Below the pieces are notes generated by a model. The model had not been told where the DNA came from. It saw only the letters and a program-made list of their open reading frames with translations, and did no database searches. The position numbers were made by a program, and so were the translations under genes. Of a stretch of DNA of 64,000 bases, positions 8,827 through 18,349 are shown one piece after another. This stretch comes from Mucilaginibacter limnophilus (lineage in GTDB: Bacteria; Bacteroidota; Bacteroidia; Sphingobacteriales; Sphingobacteriaceae), in contig NZ_SACK01000013.1 of the NCBI RefSeq assembly GCF_004005815.1, positions 1 to 64,000 of the forward strand. Direction: 5' to 3'. Every line of letters begins with the position of its first letter. The first letter of the stretch is position 1.

Positions 8827-10151
8827 ACCAACATCTGTTGTATCCGCTCACCCATATCATAAACCGGGACGTTGCTTATGAGAGCTTGTATAATACTGCT
8901 TGCCGCCGCCGAGCGGTAGCCCGCCGCGCAGTGCACCACAATGGGTTTATCGGTTGGAATCTCACTAATCCGTTCGCGAAGCTCGGGAAGCGGAATATTG
9001 ATAGCGTTACTAAATGCCTTGCCGGATTTTACTTCGCCCGCGTTGCGTACATCTATTATGGTGTATTTCCCGGGATTGTCGTTTATGTCATCGGCAGCAA
9101 AGGCGGGTGATTTTTCTTCGCCCTGCGGGGATGTTGATACCGAGGCGATGTTCTTTTCGTAACCGATTTTTGCCGCCTTTTCCGCCATGCTTTGCAGATC
9201 GTTGGCAGTAGCGGCTATCAGCATGAACGCTTCATCAGGCGCTACTATTGAACCCAGCCAGGTTTCAAATTTGTCGCCATCCTGCAGATTGATGGCTCCT
9301 TTGGCATGGCCTTGCACAAAGTTTCCTTTCGGACGCGTATCGATTATTAGCGTGTTTTCTTGAAGTGAAGCTTCCCTGCCTTCAATCACAGCTTCAACAC
9401 TTGGTTCGAAAGCAGGTAAGCCGGTTTTATTTGCCGCCACATCAAAGCCAAAATATTTTGGCATAAAGGGCTGTTCAGACAGCATCAGGTTAACAAATTT
9501 CAGTTCGTCCATTAACTGCAGGGCGTAATTGTCACGTATCTCCCGCTCGATAGTGCTTTGCAAATCGGCGCTGATGTTTTTGCCACATAGCGAGCCGGGG
9601 CCGTGTGCGGGGTAAACCACTACCTCTTTCGGAAGCTTCATTAGCTTATCACGGGTTGAATGGTACAGATGGCGGGCAAGTTCTTCTTTTTTAGCGCTGA
9701 TGCCGGTAGTTTCACGTAAGTCGGGCCTGCCGACATCGCCTACAAATAAGGTATCGCCTGTAAAAATGGCTACATCACAGCCGTTCTCATCCTCAACCAA
9801 CACGCAGATAGAATCGGGCGAGTGGCCGGGCGTGTTGATGGCTTTGAGTTTGATATCGTCAAGCGGCAATGTATCGCCGTCATCAAAAGTTTGGTGCGGG
9901 TATTCGGCTTCGGCATGCTTGCTGATATAGACAGTGGCCCCGCAGGTATTGTGTATCTCGAGGTGCGAACTGGCAAAATCGGCATGCAGGTGCGTTTCAA
10001 TAACAGCTACGATTTTAGCTTCATGCAAAGTAGCGAAATCATAATATGGCTGCGGGTTACGCCCGGGATCAATAAGCGCTATTTGCCCCCCGCGCAATAC
10101 CGCGTACGACGCATGGGCCAGGCCCTTATCATAAAATTGATGGATCAGCAT
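8817..10151 (-). CDS. MBL-fold persulfide-dioxygenase-like protein fused to two rhodanese domains
   Basis: A 444-aa fusion. The N-terminal metallo-beta-lactamase domain has the iron site THLHADFASSH and the persulfide-dioxygenase hallmark GDTLFVGDVGRPDL, plus HSPDSICVLVED and YPAHGPGSLCG. The first rhodanese (about 255-335) lacks a catalytic Cys; the second (about 355-440) has it in VVHCAAGYRSA. This is the layout of CstB/PDO-rhodanese enzymes that oxidise low-molecular-weight persulfides to sulfite or thiosulfate. Substrate is inferred from the family. A TATCTTTG box ends 4 nt before the ATG, so the mRNA may be leaderless. Confidence 0.87.
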   Translation of the reverse strand: MLIHQFYDKGLAHASYAVLRGGQIALIDPGRNPQPYYDFATLHEAKIVAVIETHLHADFASSHLEIHNTCGATVYISKHAEAEYPHQTFDDGDTLPLDDIKLKAINTPGHSPDSICVLVEDENGCDVAIFTGDTLFVGDVGRPDLRETTGISAKKEELARHLYHSTRDKLMKLPKEVVVYPAHGPGSLCGKNISADLQSTIEREIRDNYALQLMDELKFVNLMLSEQPFMPKYFGFDVAANKTGLPAFEPSVEAVIEGREASLQENTLIIDTRPKGNFVQGHAKGAINLQDGDKFETWLGSIVAPDEAFMLIAATANDLQSMAEKAAKIGYEKNIASVSTSPQGEEKSPAFAADDINDNPGKYTIIDVRNAGEVKSGKAFSNAINIPLPELRERISEIPTDKPIVVHCAAGYRSAAASSIIQALISNVPVYDMGERIQQMLVHG

Positions 10152-10155
10152 GTGG

Positions 10156-10163
10156 CAAAGATA
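10156..10163 (-). promoter_or_regulatory. Bacteroidota -7 box of the MBL-rhodanese gene
   Basis: On the minus strand TATCTTTG (fits TAnnTTTG) is followed by CCAC and the ATG at 10151, so transcription would start at or next to the start codon. Confidence 0.5.
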
Positions 10164-10440
10164 TGCGTTTGGGCGAGATTAGTAATTGGTGAGTTGCGAA
10201 TGGTGAATTGTGGGTAAATATAGTTGCGCTATAAGAAGTGCTTAACGTTGCTAACAATTTATTGTAAGCGCGTCGCAGACGCTAAGCTATATTAAGCACT
10301 CGTCATAGACGAGCGCAAGTAGGGTAATTGGTGAGTTGTGAATGGTGGGTAATGTGCATTAGCGGCTTGTTCGGGATCCCTCAGGACTGAATGCTTGCAT
10401 GTGAGATGCTGAAACAAGTTCAGCATGACCAGAAGGCGGA
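10164..10440. repeat. Repeat-filled intergenic region
   Basis: This gap holds no gene. It contains two copies of TAATTGGTGAGTTGYGAATGG (10183 and 10325), two small hairpins, GCGTC/GACGC near 10268-10281 and CTCGTC/GACGAG near 10299-10313, and one copy (about 10366-10429) of the GAAACAAGTTCAG palindrome family that recurs at 23460-23532. A CTCTCCCTTGGAGAGGG palindrome follows at about 10446-10462. Confidence 0.7.
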
Positions 10441-10473
10441 GAACCCTCTCCCTTGGAGAGGGTAGGGTGAGGC

Positions 10474-10508
10474 CAACAAAAAACCCCGGCTCAATGGAGC
10501 CGGGGTTC
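10474..10508 (-). terminator. Strong hairpin terminator of the M13 peptidase gene
   Basis: AACCCCGGCT (10482-10491), loop of 6, AGCCGGGGTT (10498-10507). Read on the minus strand it is followed by TTTTTTGTT and lies 31 nt past the pepO-like stop. Confidence 0.9.
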
Positions 10509-10538
10509 GGATTTAAACTTAAGACAGGGTATTTCTTG

Positions 10539-12611
10539 TTACCATACCTTAATGCGTTCTTCGGGCGCTTTGTATAGTTTTTCGCCCGGCTGTATGTTAA
10601 ATGCCTTGTACCACGCGTCGATATTGGTGAGCGGGGCATTGGCACGGTGTTCTTCAGGCGAGTGCGGATCGGTAAGGATACGCTGAGCGGCGGTTTCAGG
10701 CAACTGCTTGCTGCGCCAAACCTGCGCCCAAGATAGGAAAAAACGCTGATCAGGCGTAAAGCCGTCAATATTATTACCGCTTTGGCCCTGTTTTGTTTTT
10801 TTCCAGGCATCATAAGCCATGCTTAATCCCCCAAGGTCGGCAAGGTTTTCACCCAGTGTAAGTTTACCGTTTACGTGGATAGTATCGAGCACGGTAAGGG
10901 CATTGTATTGCTCAATCACTTTATCGGCACGCTGGGTGAACTTGGTGTTGTCCTCATCAGTCCACCAGTTGCGAAGGGTGCCGTCGGCATCATACAAACG
11001 GCCTTTGTCGTCAAAACCGTGGGTAATTTCATGACCTATCACCGCGCCTATGCCACCATAGTTGATCGCGTCATCAGCCTGGTAATCAAAGAATGGAAAA
11101 CGCAGTATCCCGGCAGGGAAAACGATTTCGTTGTTCACTGAATTGTAGTAAGCATTAACCGTCGGCGGTGTCATGCCCCAGCGGGTTTTATCGACCGGTT
11201 TGCCAAGGCGGGTTACGTTGTAGTTATAACGCCATGCCGAAATACGGCGCTGGTTGCCAAAGTAATCGTTACGGTTAATCACCAGCCCGTCGTAGGTTTG
11301 CCATTTATCCGGGTAGCCAATTTTAACGGTAAAGGCATTCAATTTTTTAAGCGCACGTGCTTTTGTGGCATCGCTCATCCAGTCAACTTTTTGAATGCGT
11401 TCGGCATAAGTAGCTTTCAGGTTGTTCACCAGCTTCAGCATATATTCTTTCGCTGCAGGCGGGAAGTATTTCTCTACATACAACTGGCCAAGCAATTCGC
11501 CCAGGCTGCCATCAACCATGGCCGACATACGCTCGGTACGCGGCGCCTGCACCTTCTGGCCACTAATCGCGCTGCTGAAAGCAAAACTTGCCTTAACAAA
11601 CGGTGAGCTTAACGCGCCTGCTTCGTTTTTCAGGATGTTCCATTTCAGGTAAGTTTTCAGGTCGGCAACCGGCGTTGCAGCCAGTAACGAGTCGGCTGAT
11701 TTTAAAAAGGCAGGAGAGCTAACCAGTAATGAATCTTGTCCCGGTGTTTTGAGTTTTGGCAGCAGTTCTGTCCAGTTTAAGTGCGGCGTATTTTTGCTGA
11801 AAGCAGCCACAGTAAATTTGTTATAGGTAAGATTTGGATCGCGCATAGCTACACGAGTCATTTGCGCGGTTGCCAATGCCTTTTCAATGTTCCATATGGT
11901 GGCGGCATTTTTTTCGGCAGCATCTGCAGGCGAACCGGTTAGTGTAAACAAGGTTACAATGTATGTTTTATAAGCGTCCTGAATCTTTTTTGTACGAGCG
12001 TCGCTTTTCAGATAGTTATCACGGTCGGGCAAACTTGTACCACCCTGACCAAGGCTTACAATGTATTTGCTGACGTTTTTCGAGTCCTGGCCAACGCCGA
12101 AACTAAACAGCGGACTTGCAATACCGTTAACACGCTGGTAAACCAGTTCGTCAATCACATCTTTAATGCTGCTGATCTTGTCAACGCGCTGCAGATCGGC
12201 TTTTATCGGGTCGTAACCGCGTTTTTCAATAGCAAGGCTGTCCATGCCGCTGGCGTACAGGTCGCCTGCACGCTGTTTTACGCTGCCTTTTGGGTTGTTG
12301 GCGTTTTTGCTTACTTCTTCCAGTATAAGCACCAGCCTGTCGGCGTTTTCCTGGCGAAGCATGTTAAAACTTCCCCAGCGGGTTTCTTTAGCCGGAATGA
12401 CGTTGTTTTTCAACCAACCGCCATTGGCATATTCAAAGAAGTTATCACCCGGCTTTACAGCAAGGTTCATGTTGGCTTTATCGATAAACTTTGTAGGTGG
12501 ATCCTGGCGTTTTAAAGCAGTTTTAGGCTTCTTACCGCCATCATTTGCGTACGCTGCCGTAAACAGGCATGCCGCCGCGAGGAAAGTTAATCCCGTGGTA
12601 TAAAATTTCAT
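10539..12611 (-). CDS. M13 family zinc metallopeptidase (neprilysin/PepO type)
   Basis: A 690-aa exported endopeptidase. Signal peptide at residues 1-22 (ending AAYANDGG). The M13 N-domain opens with DLAVKPGDNFFEYANGGWLKN-type sequence; the catalytic C-domain has NAYYNSVNNEIVFPAGIL, the zinc motif HEITH in IGHEITHGFDDKGR (about residue 527), ENLADLGG with the third ligand, and the C-terminal RVW-like end (ERIKVW). Length matches the family. It probably degrades peptides in the periplasm. Terminated by a strong hairpin. Confidence 0.95.
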   Translation of the reverse strand: MKFYTTGLTFLAAACLFTAAYANDGGKKPKTALKRQDPPTKFIDKANMNLAVKPGDNFFEYANGGWLKNNVIPAKETRWGSFNMLRQENADRLVLILEEVSKNANNPKGSVKQRAGDLYASGMDSLAIEKRGYDPIKADLQRVDKISSIKDVIDELVYQRVNGIASPLFSFGVGQDSKNVSKYIVSLGQGGTSLPDRDNYLKSDARTKKIQDAYKTYIVTLFTLTGSPADAAEKNAATIWNIEKALATAQMTRVAMRDPNLTYNKFTVAAFSKNTPHLNWTELLPKLKTPGQDSLLVSSPAFLKSADSLLAATPVADLKTYLKWNILKNEAGALSSPFVKASFAFSSAISGQKVQAPRTERMSAMVDGSLGELLGQLYVEKYFPPAAKEYMLKLVNNLKATYAERIQKVDWMSDATKARALKKLNAFTVKIGYPDKWQTYDGLVINRNDYFGNQRRISAWRYNYNVTRLGKPVDKTRWGMTPPTVNAYYNSVNNEIVFPAGILRFPFFDYQADDAINYGGIGAVIGHEITHGFDDKGRLYDADGTLRNWWTDEDNTKFTQRADKVIEQYNALTVLDTIHVNGKLTLGENLADLGGLSMAYDAWKKTKQGQSGNNIDGFTPDQRFFLSWAQVWRSKQLPETAAQRILTDPHSPEEHRANAPLTNIDAWYKAFNIQPGEKLYKAPEERIKVW

Positions 12612-12679
12612 GATGTGTAGTTAATATAAAGTGAAGGTAGCCAATTAGCGTCGAACAAGCAATCGGGCTGGCTAAATGT

Positions 12680-12766
12680 TTAGCGGTTAAGCCATTGGAT
12701 GATATAATCCAGGTGAGTTCTTTTTAGCAATTCGTGTACAAAACGGTTGAAAGACAGAGTTTTCAT
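12680..12766 (-). CDS. Possible 28-aa small ORF upstream of the M13 peptidase
   Basis: On the minus strand ATG at 12766 opens MKTLSFNRFVHELLKR and ends ...IIQWLNR at TAA 12680, 68 nt upstream of the peptidase start. Composition (basic, amphipathic) looks coding-like but no family is recognised. It may be a leader ORF, a small protein or chance. The remainder of the 12612-12931 gap shows AT-rich promoter-like DNA only. Confidence 0.25.
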   Translation of the reverse strand: MKTLSFNRFVHELLKRTHLDYIIQWLNR

Positions 12767-12931
12767 GATTTTCGCGCCAGTTATATTTTATTAACTTGCT
12801 AATTGTAAAAATATTGTGCGGAAATGTAAATTGCAGACACTTGTAAAATTAATGAACCGTAAGTAAATATGGGTTTACTATCCGTGAGTAAGCGAATGAT
12901 ACTTATTATTTTTACATACTATTATATTAAA

Positions 12932-13552
12932 ATGAGAAAAAGATTAGTTCTATTTTTCCTGGTTATAACCCATTGCAGCATTACGGCATTATCACAAGAT
13001 GCAGGTGAACGTAAAAGGCAGGAATCATTGAAAACATATGCAAGAAACTATTTTGAAAAGGTTTATGTTCCCATGCACTTTAAGAATCCTTACAGTTATA
13101 AGTTTTCCAGTATCCGCCTTGCTCCAAACACCATGGAATCCGACCTTACTGATTCCTTGTCCTGGTACGAAAACAAAATAGAAAAGCTTGATACTATGTC
13201 GTACAATTCAGAGTATCAACGAACGGTAAGGTTACTGAAGGCCGAGTTAAAAGAAAGAGAAGATGGTCTGCCCAATGATTCGGCAACCTTAGCAAGACAC
13301 GATAACTGGTTAGAATCCTTAAGGAGCGACTATGGTGAACTTAAAACGGAGTATGAAAAAACTGCTCAAAGAAAAGCATCATTAGCAAACCGATTGAAAA
13401 ACCTTACTCCTGCAGATAAGAAAAAGATTGTTAATTACACCGTTTTTTTACGCTGTTACGGACGTAACAGCTTCGGTGGCATAGTCTATTCCGCCTATTA
13501 TTTCAGTATTACTCCTCAAAAGGCTATAGGTTTGGTCAACGCACTTGACTGA
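12932..13552 (+). CDS. Exported coiled-coil-like protein of unknown function
   Basis: I start it at ATG 12932 (MRKRLVLFFLVITHCSITALSQ), a clean signal peptide cleaved around residue 22; the frame is open 63 nt further upstream but those codons would precede the signal. The mature 185 residues are charged and mostly helical (ENKIEKLDTM, RLLKAELKERED, YGELKTEYEKTAQRKASLANRLKNL). No catalytic motif is seen. It is monocistronic, with a palindromic repeat downstream. Confidence 0.6.
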   Translation: MRKRLVLFFLVITHCSITALSQDAGERKRQESLKTYARNYFEKVYVPMHFKNPYSYKFSSIRLAPNTMESDLTDSLSWYENKIEKLDTMSYNSEYQRTVRLLKAELKEREDGLPNDSATLARHDNWLESLRSDYGELKTEYEKTAQRKASLANRLKNLTPADKKKIVNYTVFLRCYGRNSFGGIVYSAYYFSITPQKAIGLVNALD

Positions 13553-13593
13553 TTTTTAAAGTAAATGACGAGTTAACATCATGCGTTTCCACA

Positions 13594-13620
13594 TAGCGAT
13601 GGGTTTCAAACCCATCGCTA
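13594..13620. repeat. Perfect palindrome, copy A (shared with 25600-25632)
   Basis: TAGCGATGGGTTT, central C, AAACCCATCGCTA: 13-bp arms around one base. The same 27-bp sequence lies inside the longer palindrome at 25600-25632. It is between the 12932 gene and valS. Confidence 0.95.
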
Positions 13621-13675
13621 CGGATTGCTTACCTGCCACTCATCATTCAAACTATGAACCTTCCGTTCAAATAAT

Positions 13676-13683
13676 TACTTTTG
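13676..13683 (+). promoter_or_regulatory. -7 box of valS; probable leaderless start
   Basis: TACTTTTG fits the Bacteroidota TAnnTTTG -7 element and ends 6 nt before the valS ATG at 13690, putting the transcription start on or beside the start codon. A matching -33 TTG is not clear. Confidence 0.5.
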
Positions 13684-13689
13684 CGCCCT

Positions 13690-16320
13690 ATGAGTACTTC
13701 CGGAAAATATCAGCCTCAGGATTTTGAAGATAAATGGTATAGCTACTGGCTGCAGCACAAGTTTTTTAAGTCGGTACCCGACGAGCGTGAACCTTACACC
13801 ATAGTAATTCCGCCGCCAAACGTAACCGGGGTGCTACACATGGGCCATATGCTGAACAACACCATTCAGGATGTACTGATACGCCGTGCTCGCATGAGCG
13901 GTAAAAACGCCTGCTGGGTACCCGGTACCGACCACGCCAGCATTGCCACCGAAGCAAAGGTTGTAAACATGCTGAAAGAGCAAGGCATAAGTAAAAAAGA
14001 TATTTCCCGTGAGGAATTCTTGAAATATGCTTACGACTGGAAGGAAAAATACGGCGGCATCATACTTGAACAATTAAAAAAACTGGGCGCTTCGTGCGAC
14101 TGGGACCGCACCGCCTTCACTATGGACCCGCACATGAGCGAGGCCGTGATAGATACTTTTATCCGCCTGTATAAAAAAGGATGGATATACCGTGGCATAC
14201 GCATGGTTAACTGGGATCCGCAGGGTAAAACCGCTGTCAGCGATGAAGAAGTTATCCGTAAAGAGGTTAACCAGGAGCTTTATTATATAAATTACAAGAT
14301 AGCTGATGGTTCAGGGCATTTAACAGTTGCCACCACCCGTCCTGAAACAATAATGGCCGATACAGCTATATGCGTTAACCCTAACGACGAGCGGTATTTT
14401 CACCTGCATGGCAAAAAAGTGTTGGTGCCGCTAATTAACCGTGAAATACCGGTGATACTGGACGAGTATGTGGATATGACTTTCGGAACGGGGTGTTTGA
14501 AGGTTACACCCGCGCACGACCTGAACGACTATGAACTCGGCCAGAAACATAAGCTGCCGGTTATAGATATTTTAAACGACGACGGAACACTTAACGAAAA
14601 AGCCGAGATACTAATTGGCGAAGACAGGTTCGCCGCCCGTAAAAAAGTCGCGGTGATGCTTGAGGAAGCCGGTTCGCTGGAAAAAACGGAAGATTATAAA
14701 TCACAGATAGGTTTTTCGGAACGTACAAACGCTGCCATAGAGCCAAAGCTTTCTATGCAGTGGTTTTGTAAAATGGGCGAAATGGCCAAGCCAGCGTTGG
14801 ATTATGTGCTAAACGGCGACGTGAAGCTGATACCCGACAAGTTTATTAACACCTACCGCCACTGGATGGAGAACGTTAAAGACTGGAACATTAGCAGGCA
14901 GTTGTGGTGGGGGCAGCAGATACCGGCATGGTACCTGCCAAACGGTGAGTATGTGGTAGCTAAAACCCGCGAGGAAGCATTTGAGGAAGCTCAAAAAATC
15001 ACTCAAGACTCAGCTCTCACTATTGACCAACTGTTACAAGAGGAAGACGTAGTTGATACCTGGTTTTCATCGTGGTTGTGGCCGATATCGGTTTTCGATG
15101 GCATTGCTAACCCGGATAACCCTGAGATACAATATTATTATCCAACTAACGACCTGGTTACCGGTCCGGATATCCTGTTCTTTTGGGTTGCCCGGATGAT
15201 TATGGCCGGTCATGAATGGCGTGGTGAGATACCGTTTAAAAATGTTTATTTAACCGGTATCGTTCGTGATAAGCTGGGCCGCAAAATGTCGAAACAATTA
15301 GGCAACTCGCCTGATCCTGTCGACCTGATTGAACGCTATGGTGCCGACGGTGTGCGTGTTGGCATTTTATTAAGCGCTCCTGCCGGTAACGACCTGATGT
15401 TCGATGAAGCTTACTGCGAACAGGGGCGTAACTTCGGTAACAAAATATGGAATGCGTTCCGTTTGGTAAAAGGATGGGAGGTTGACGACAGCCTGCCATG
15501 CGAAAATAAAGTGGCGATTGATTGGTTTGAAAGCCGTTTTAACCAGGCGCTTACCGAGATTGCTGACAACTTTGCGCAATACCGCCTAAGCGATGCGCTG
15601 ATGGCCACTTACAAGCTGGTATGGGACGATTTCTGTGCCTGGTACCTGGAAATGATAAAGCCTGTTTATCAGCACCCTGCCGATAGGGAGACCTTTACCC
15701 GTACAGTTAAATTCTTTGAAGATATATTGAAGATTCTCCATCCGTTTATGCCGTTCCTGACTGAGGAATTGTGGCATGATGAACTGTTTGGCGAGCGTGC
15801 GGAAAACGACTGTTGTATTGTTGCACAAATGCCAAGTTTTGGGGAAGTTAATACCCAGTTGTTAAACGAGGTCGAGGTGGTAAAACAAGTGGTTACACAA
15901 ATCAGGAACATTCGTAACCAAAAACAAATTTCTCCTAAAGAAGCGCTTGTGCTTTCAGTGAAAGTTAACTCAGGTATCAGCTACAACGATTATAAAAACG
16001 TTATTGGCAAACTGGCTAACGTAAGTGAATTTACAGTAGTGAATGAAGCCGTTGACGGCGCAGCATCGTTTTTAGCACATACAGATGAGTTTTTTGTTCC
16101 GCTGAGCCAAAACATTGATGCCGCTGCCGAAATCGAGCGCTTGCAAAAAGAGCAGGAATACCTATTGGGCTTCCTTAAATCGGTAAATGCTAAGCTATCA
16201 AATGAGCGTTTCGTACAAAATGCAAAGCCTGAAATTGTGCAAAATGAACAAAACAAAAAGGCCGATGCCGAAGCGAAACTGTCTATCATTGAGAAGCAGC
16301 TGAAAGATTTGGCGGGCTAA
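13690..16320 (+). CDS. valS: Valine--tRNA ligase
   Basis: Class I aminoacyl-tRNA synthetase charging tRNA-Val. The HIGH motif is HMGH in PPNVTGVLHMGHMLNN near residue 50, the ValRS editing domain follows (TTRPETIMADTAICVNP), KMSKQ is in DKLGRKMSKQLGNSPDP near residue 532, and the C-terminal anticodon-binding and coiled-coil parts end in LSIIEKQLKDLAG. Start at ATG 13690 (MSTSGKYQPQDFE), 876 aa; a TTG at 13681 in the same frame lies inside the -7 promoter box and is not the start. Confidence 0.98.
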   Translation: MSTSGKYQPQDFEDKWYSYWLQHKFFKSVPDEREPYTIVIPPPNVTGVLHMGHMLNNTIQDVLIRRARMSGKNACWVPGTDHASIATEAKVVNMLKEQGISKKDISREEFLKYAYDWKEKYGGIILEQLKKLGASCDWDRTAFTMDPHMSEAVIDTFIRLYKKGWIYRGIRMVNWDPQGKTAVSDEEVIRKEVNQELYYINYKIADGSGHLTVATTRPETIMADTAICVNPNDERYFHLHGKKVLVPLINREIPVILDEYVDMTFGTGCLKVTPAHDLNDYELGQKHKLPVIDILNDDGTLNEKAEILIGEDRFAARKKVAVMLEEAGSLEKTEDYKSQIGFSERTNAAIEPKLSMQWFCKMGEMAKPALDYVLNGDVKLIPDKFINTYRHWMENVKDWNISRQLWWGQQIPAWYLPNGEYVVAKTREEAFEEAQKITQDSALTIDQLLQEEDVVDTWFSSWLWPISVFDGIANPDNPEIQYYYPTNDLVTGPDILFFWVARMIMAGHEWRGEIPFKNVYLTGIVRDKLGRKMSKQLGNSPDPVDLIERYGADGVRVGILLSAPAGNDLMFDEAYCEQGRNFGNKIWNAFRLVKGWEVDDSLPCENKVAIDWFESRFNQALTEIADNFAQYRLSDALMATYKLVWDDFCAWYLEMIKPVYQHPADRETFTRTVKFFEDILKILHPFMPFLTEELWHDELFGERAENDCCIVAQMPSFGEVNTQLLNEVEVVKQVVTQIRNIRNQKQISPKEALVLSVKVNSGISYNDYKNVIGKLANVSEFTVVNEAVDGAASFLAHTDEFFVPLSQNIDAAAEIERLQKEQEYLLGFLKSVNAKLSNERFVQNAKPEIVQNEQNKKADAEAKLSIIEKQLKDLAG

Positions 16321-16399
16321 TTGCAGTATCTGTCCGAATAATGCAACGCTTCCACAGTATCGTTTCCTGGAAGTGCCTGCATGATGGAGTACAATTTAG

Positions 16400-18214
16400 A
16401 TGACGGGTAAAGCCAGCTTTTTTAACTTTTCGTTACGTAACATACTCAATAGCAGCCAATCGTTTCTTGATCAGGCACGCATCCGCCTGCTTTACTATGG
16501 GTTGATGCTGGTGATGTTCGGGCTGGGGGTGTTACTGTCAAACGTGTATCTCAAAGGGCAAACCATGCTCACCTACACATTCAGCTTTATGCTTGTAGGT
16601 GTGGTGGCGCTTTTCAAATACCTTACCTGGAAACCCAACTGGCATCGTGTATCGCACGGTTTGCTGGTAATGGCTACGCTTATTAACCTGGTTAACGTGT
16701 TTGTCACTATGCAGGATGTTAACCTGATAACGGTGCAGGCTATCATCGCGGTTATTGTGTTTTCATTCTACATGCTTGGCCAAAGCTGGGGGATATTTTA
16801 TTCGCTGGCTAATATGCTGCCTGTTTTGGGTTTTATGGTGCTGCAGTTTGAAACCAACTACTTTATTGATTTCAAGCCCGAGCGTCTCGATCAAACAACT
16901 ATTATCATTAGCGTATTTGCCAATTTTATACTGATAGTTTTTGTACAAAGCCACTTTTACAGCGCCTTTATTGCCAATATAAAAGAGTTTAAAGAAGCCA
17001 GTGAAGAGCAGTCGGGCCTTAACGTGCAACTGGAGCAGGCTATACAAAAGGCCGAAAAATCATCACAGGCTAAGTCGGAGTTCTTATCCACCATGTCACA
17101 CGAGATACGTACGCCGCTTAACGCGGTTATAGGCATGACTAACCTGATGCTGATGAACAGCCCCCGGCCCGATCAGCGTGAGAACCTTGACATACTGAAG
17201 TTTTCTGCCACTAACCTGCTTGCTATTGTAAACGACGTATTGGATTTCAACAAGATTGAATCGGGCAAAGTAGTGTTTGAGAAGATCCGCTTCAATTTGG
17301 GCGAACTGATGGAAAACATCTGCGGCGGGCTTATCATTAAGGCTGAAGAAAAAGGGCTGACGTTTAAATTAAGTGTAGATAATGCGCTTAAAAACAAAGT
17401 TTTCATAGGCGACCCAACCCGCATTACGCAGATCATTTTTAACCTGATAAGCAACGCTATCAAGTTTACGCAGCAGGGTAACATCTGGGTAAGGGTTTCG
17501 TGCATTGAAGACAGGCACAACACCAATACGGTTAAATTTTCTGTAAAGGATACCGGTATCGGCATCGAACAGAAAAACCTTGAGGTGATATTTGAGCCTT
17601 TCGCGCAGGAATCGGTTACTACTACACGTCAGTATGGCGGTACAGGGCTTGGTTTGGCCATTGTTAAGCGTTTGCTTGAGCTGCAGGGCCGCCAAATGAA
17701 GGTGACCAGTAAGGTGGGCGTAGGTTCAGAGTTTTCATTTAGCATGGAACTGCCGGTATCAACTGAGGTTGTTCCTGAAGCCGAAACTGATCATCTGCTT
17801 ATTAACAACGAAAACCTAAGCAGTCTGCAAATATTGATTGCCGAAGACAACGTGGTAAACGTAATGCTGATGAAAAAGCTGCTTTCAAAATGGAAGATCA
17901 CACCTACCATTGCCGAGAACGGCGAGCGGGCCATACAACTGCTGCAATACGGCAATTTCGATATTATACTTATGGACCTGCAAATGCCGGTGATGAACGG
18001 TTTTGACGCCGCTACAGAAATACGCAGGCTCCCTGATCCGCGCAAAGCTAATATCCCGATCATCGCGCTTACAGCTTCGGCATTGTTTGATATCAAAGAG
18101 AAAGTTTATGCCTCAGGTATGAACGACTATGTGTCAAAACCATTCAAGCCTGAAGAACTTTTTGAAAAGATACAAAGCCTGGTAACGCTTAACGCGGAGC
18201 CGGTGAAGGTGTAA
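16400..18214 (+). CDS. Hybrid sensor histidine kinase / response regulator
   Basis: A 604-aa inner-membrane protein with about six membrane helices in residues 30-190 and a short coiled coil, then HisKA with phospho-acceptor His in MSHEIRTPLNAV (about residue 234), an HATPase_c domain (NLISNAIKFTQQG N-box, DTGIGIEQKN, GGTGLGLAIVKRL), and a C-terminal receiver domain with Asp near 526 (IILMDLQMPVMNG) and the conserved SKPFKPEEL Lys. No DNA-binding output is attached and no partner regulator is adjacent, so the signal and target are unknown. Confidence 0.93.
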   Translation: MTGKASFFNFSLRNILNSSQSFLDQARIRLLYYGLMLVMFGLGVLLSNVYLKGQTMLTYTFSFMLVGVVALFKYLTWKPNWHRVSHGLLVMATLINLVNVFVTMQDVNLITVQAIIAVIVFSFYMLGQSWGIFYSLANMLPVLGFMVLQFETNYFIDFKPERLDQTTIIISVFANFILIVFVQSHFYSAFIANIKEFKEASEEQSGLNVQLEQAIQKAEKSSQAKSEFLSTMSHEIRTPLNAVIGMTNLMLMNSPRPDQRENLDILKFSATNLLAIVNDVLDFNKIESGKVVFEKIRFNLGELMENICGGLIIKAEEKGLTFKLSVDNALKNKVFIGDPTRITQIIFNLISNAIKFTQQGNIWVRVSCIEDRHNTNTVKFSVKDTGIGIEQKNLEVIFEPFAQESVTTTRQYGGTGLGLAIVKRLLELQGRQMKVTSKVGVGSEFSFSMELPVSTEVVPEAETDHLLINNENLSSLQILIAEDNVVNVMLMKKLLSKWKITPTIAENGERAIQLLQYGNFDIILMDLQMPVMNGFDAATEIRRLPDPRKANIPIIALTASALFDIKEKVYASGMNDYVSKPFKPEELFEKIQSLVTLNAEPVKV

Positions 18215-18236
18215 AGTCTTTAGCTGATAAAAAATC

Positions 18237-18332
18237 ATGTCATTTCGACGAGGTACGAGGAGAAATCTTCTGCAAGCGAACAGTGTGATATTTGTCACAG
18301 TAGATATCTCACTACGTTCGATATGACATCAC
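18237..18332. repeat. TGTCATTTCGA palindromic element, copy 1
   Basis: An imperfect long inverted repeat: TGTCATTTCGA at the left, TCGATATGACA at the right, with inner AGAAATCTTC / AGATATCTC arms. The same outer arms bound the element at 27578-27691. It fills the convergent gap after the histidine kinase. Confidence 0.8.
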
Positions 18333-18349
18333 CACTTTGCTTGGAAATT

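Noticed and set aside
10292-10813. 173-codon minus-strand open frame across the end of the M13 peptidase
   Set aside because: It runs through a strong terminator and intergenic repeats and overlaps the catalytic domain in another frame.
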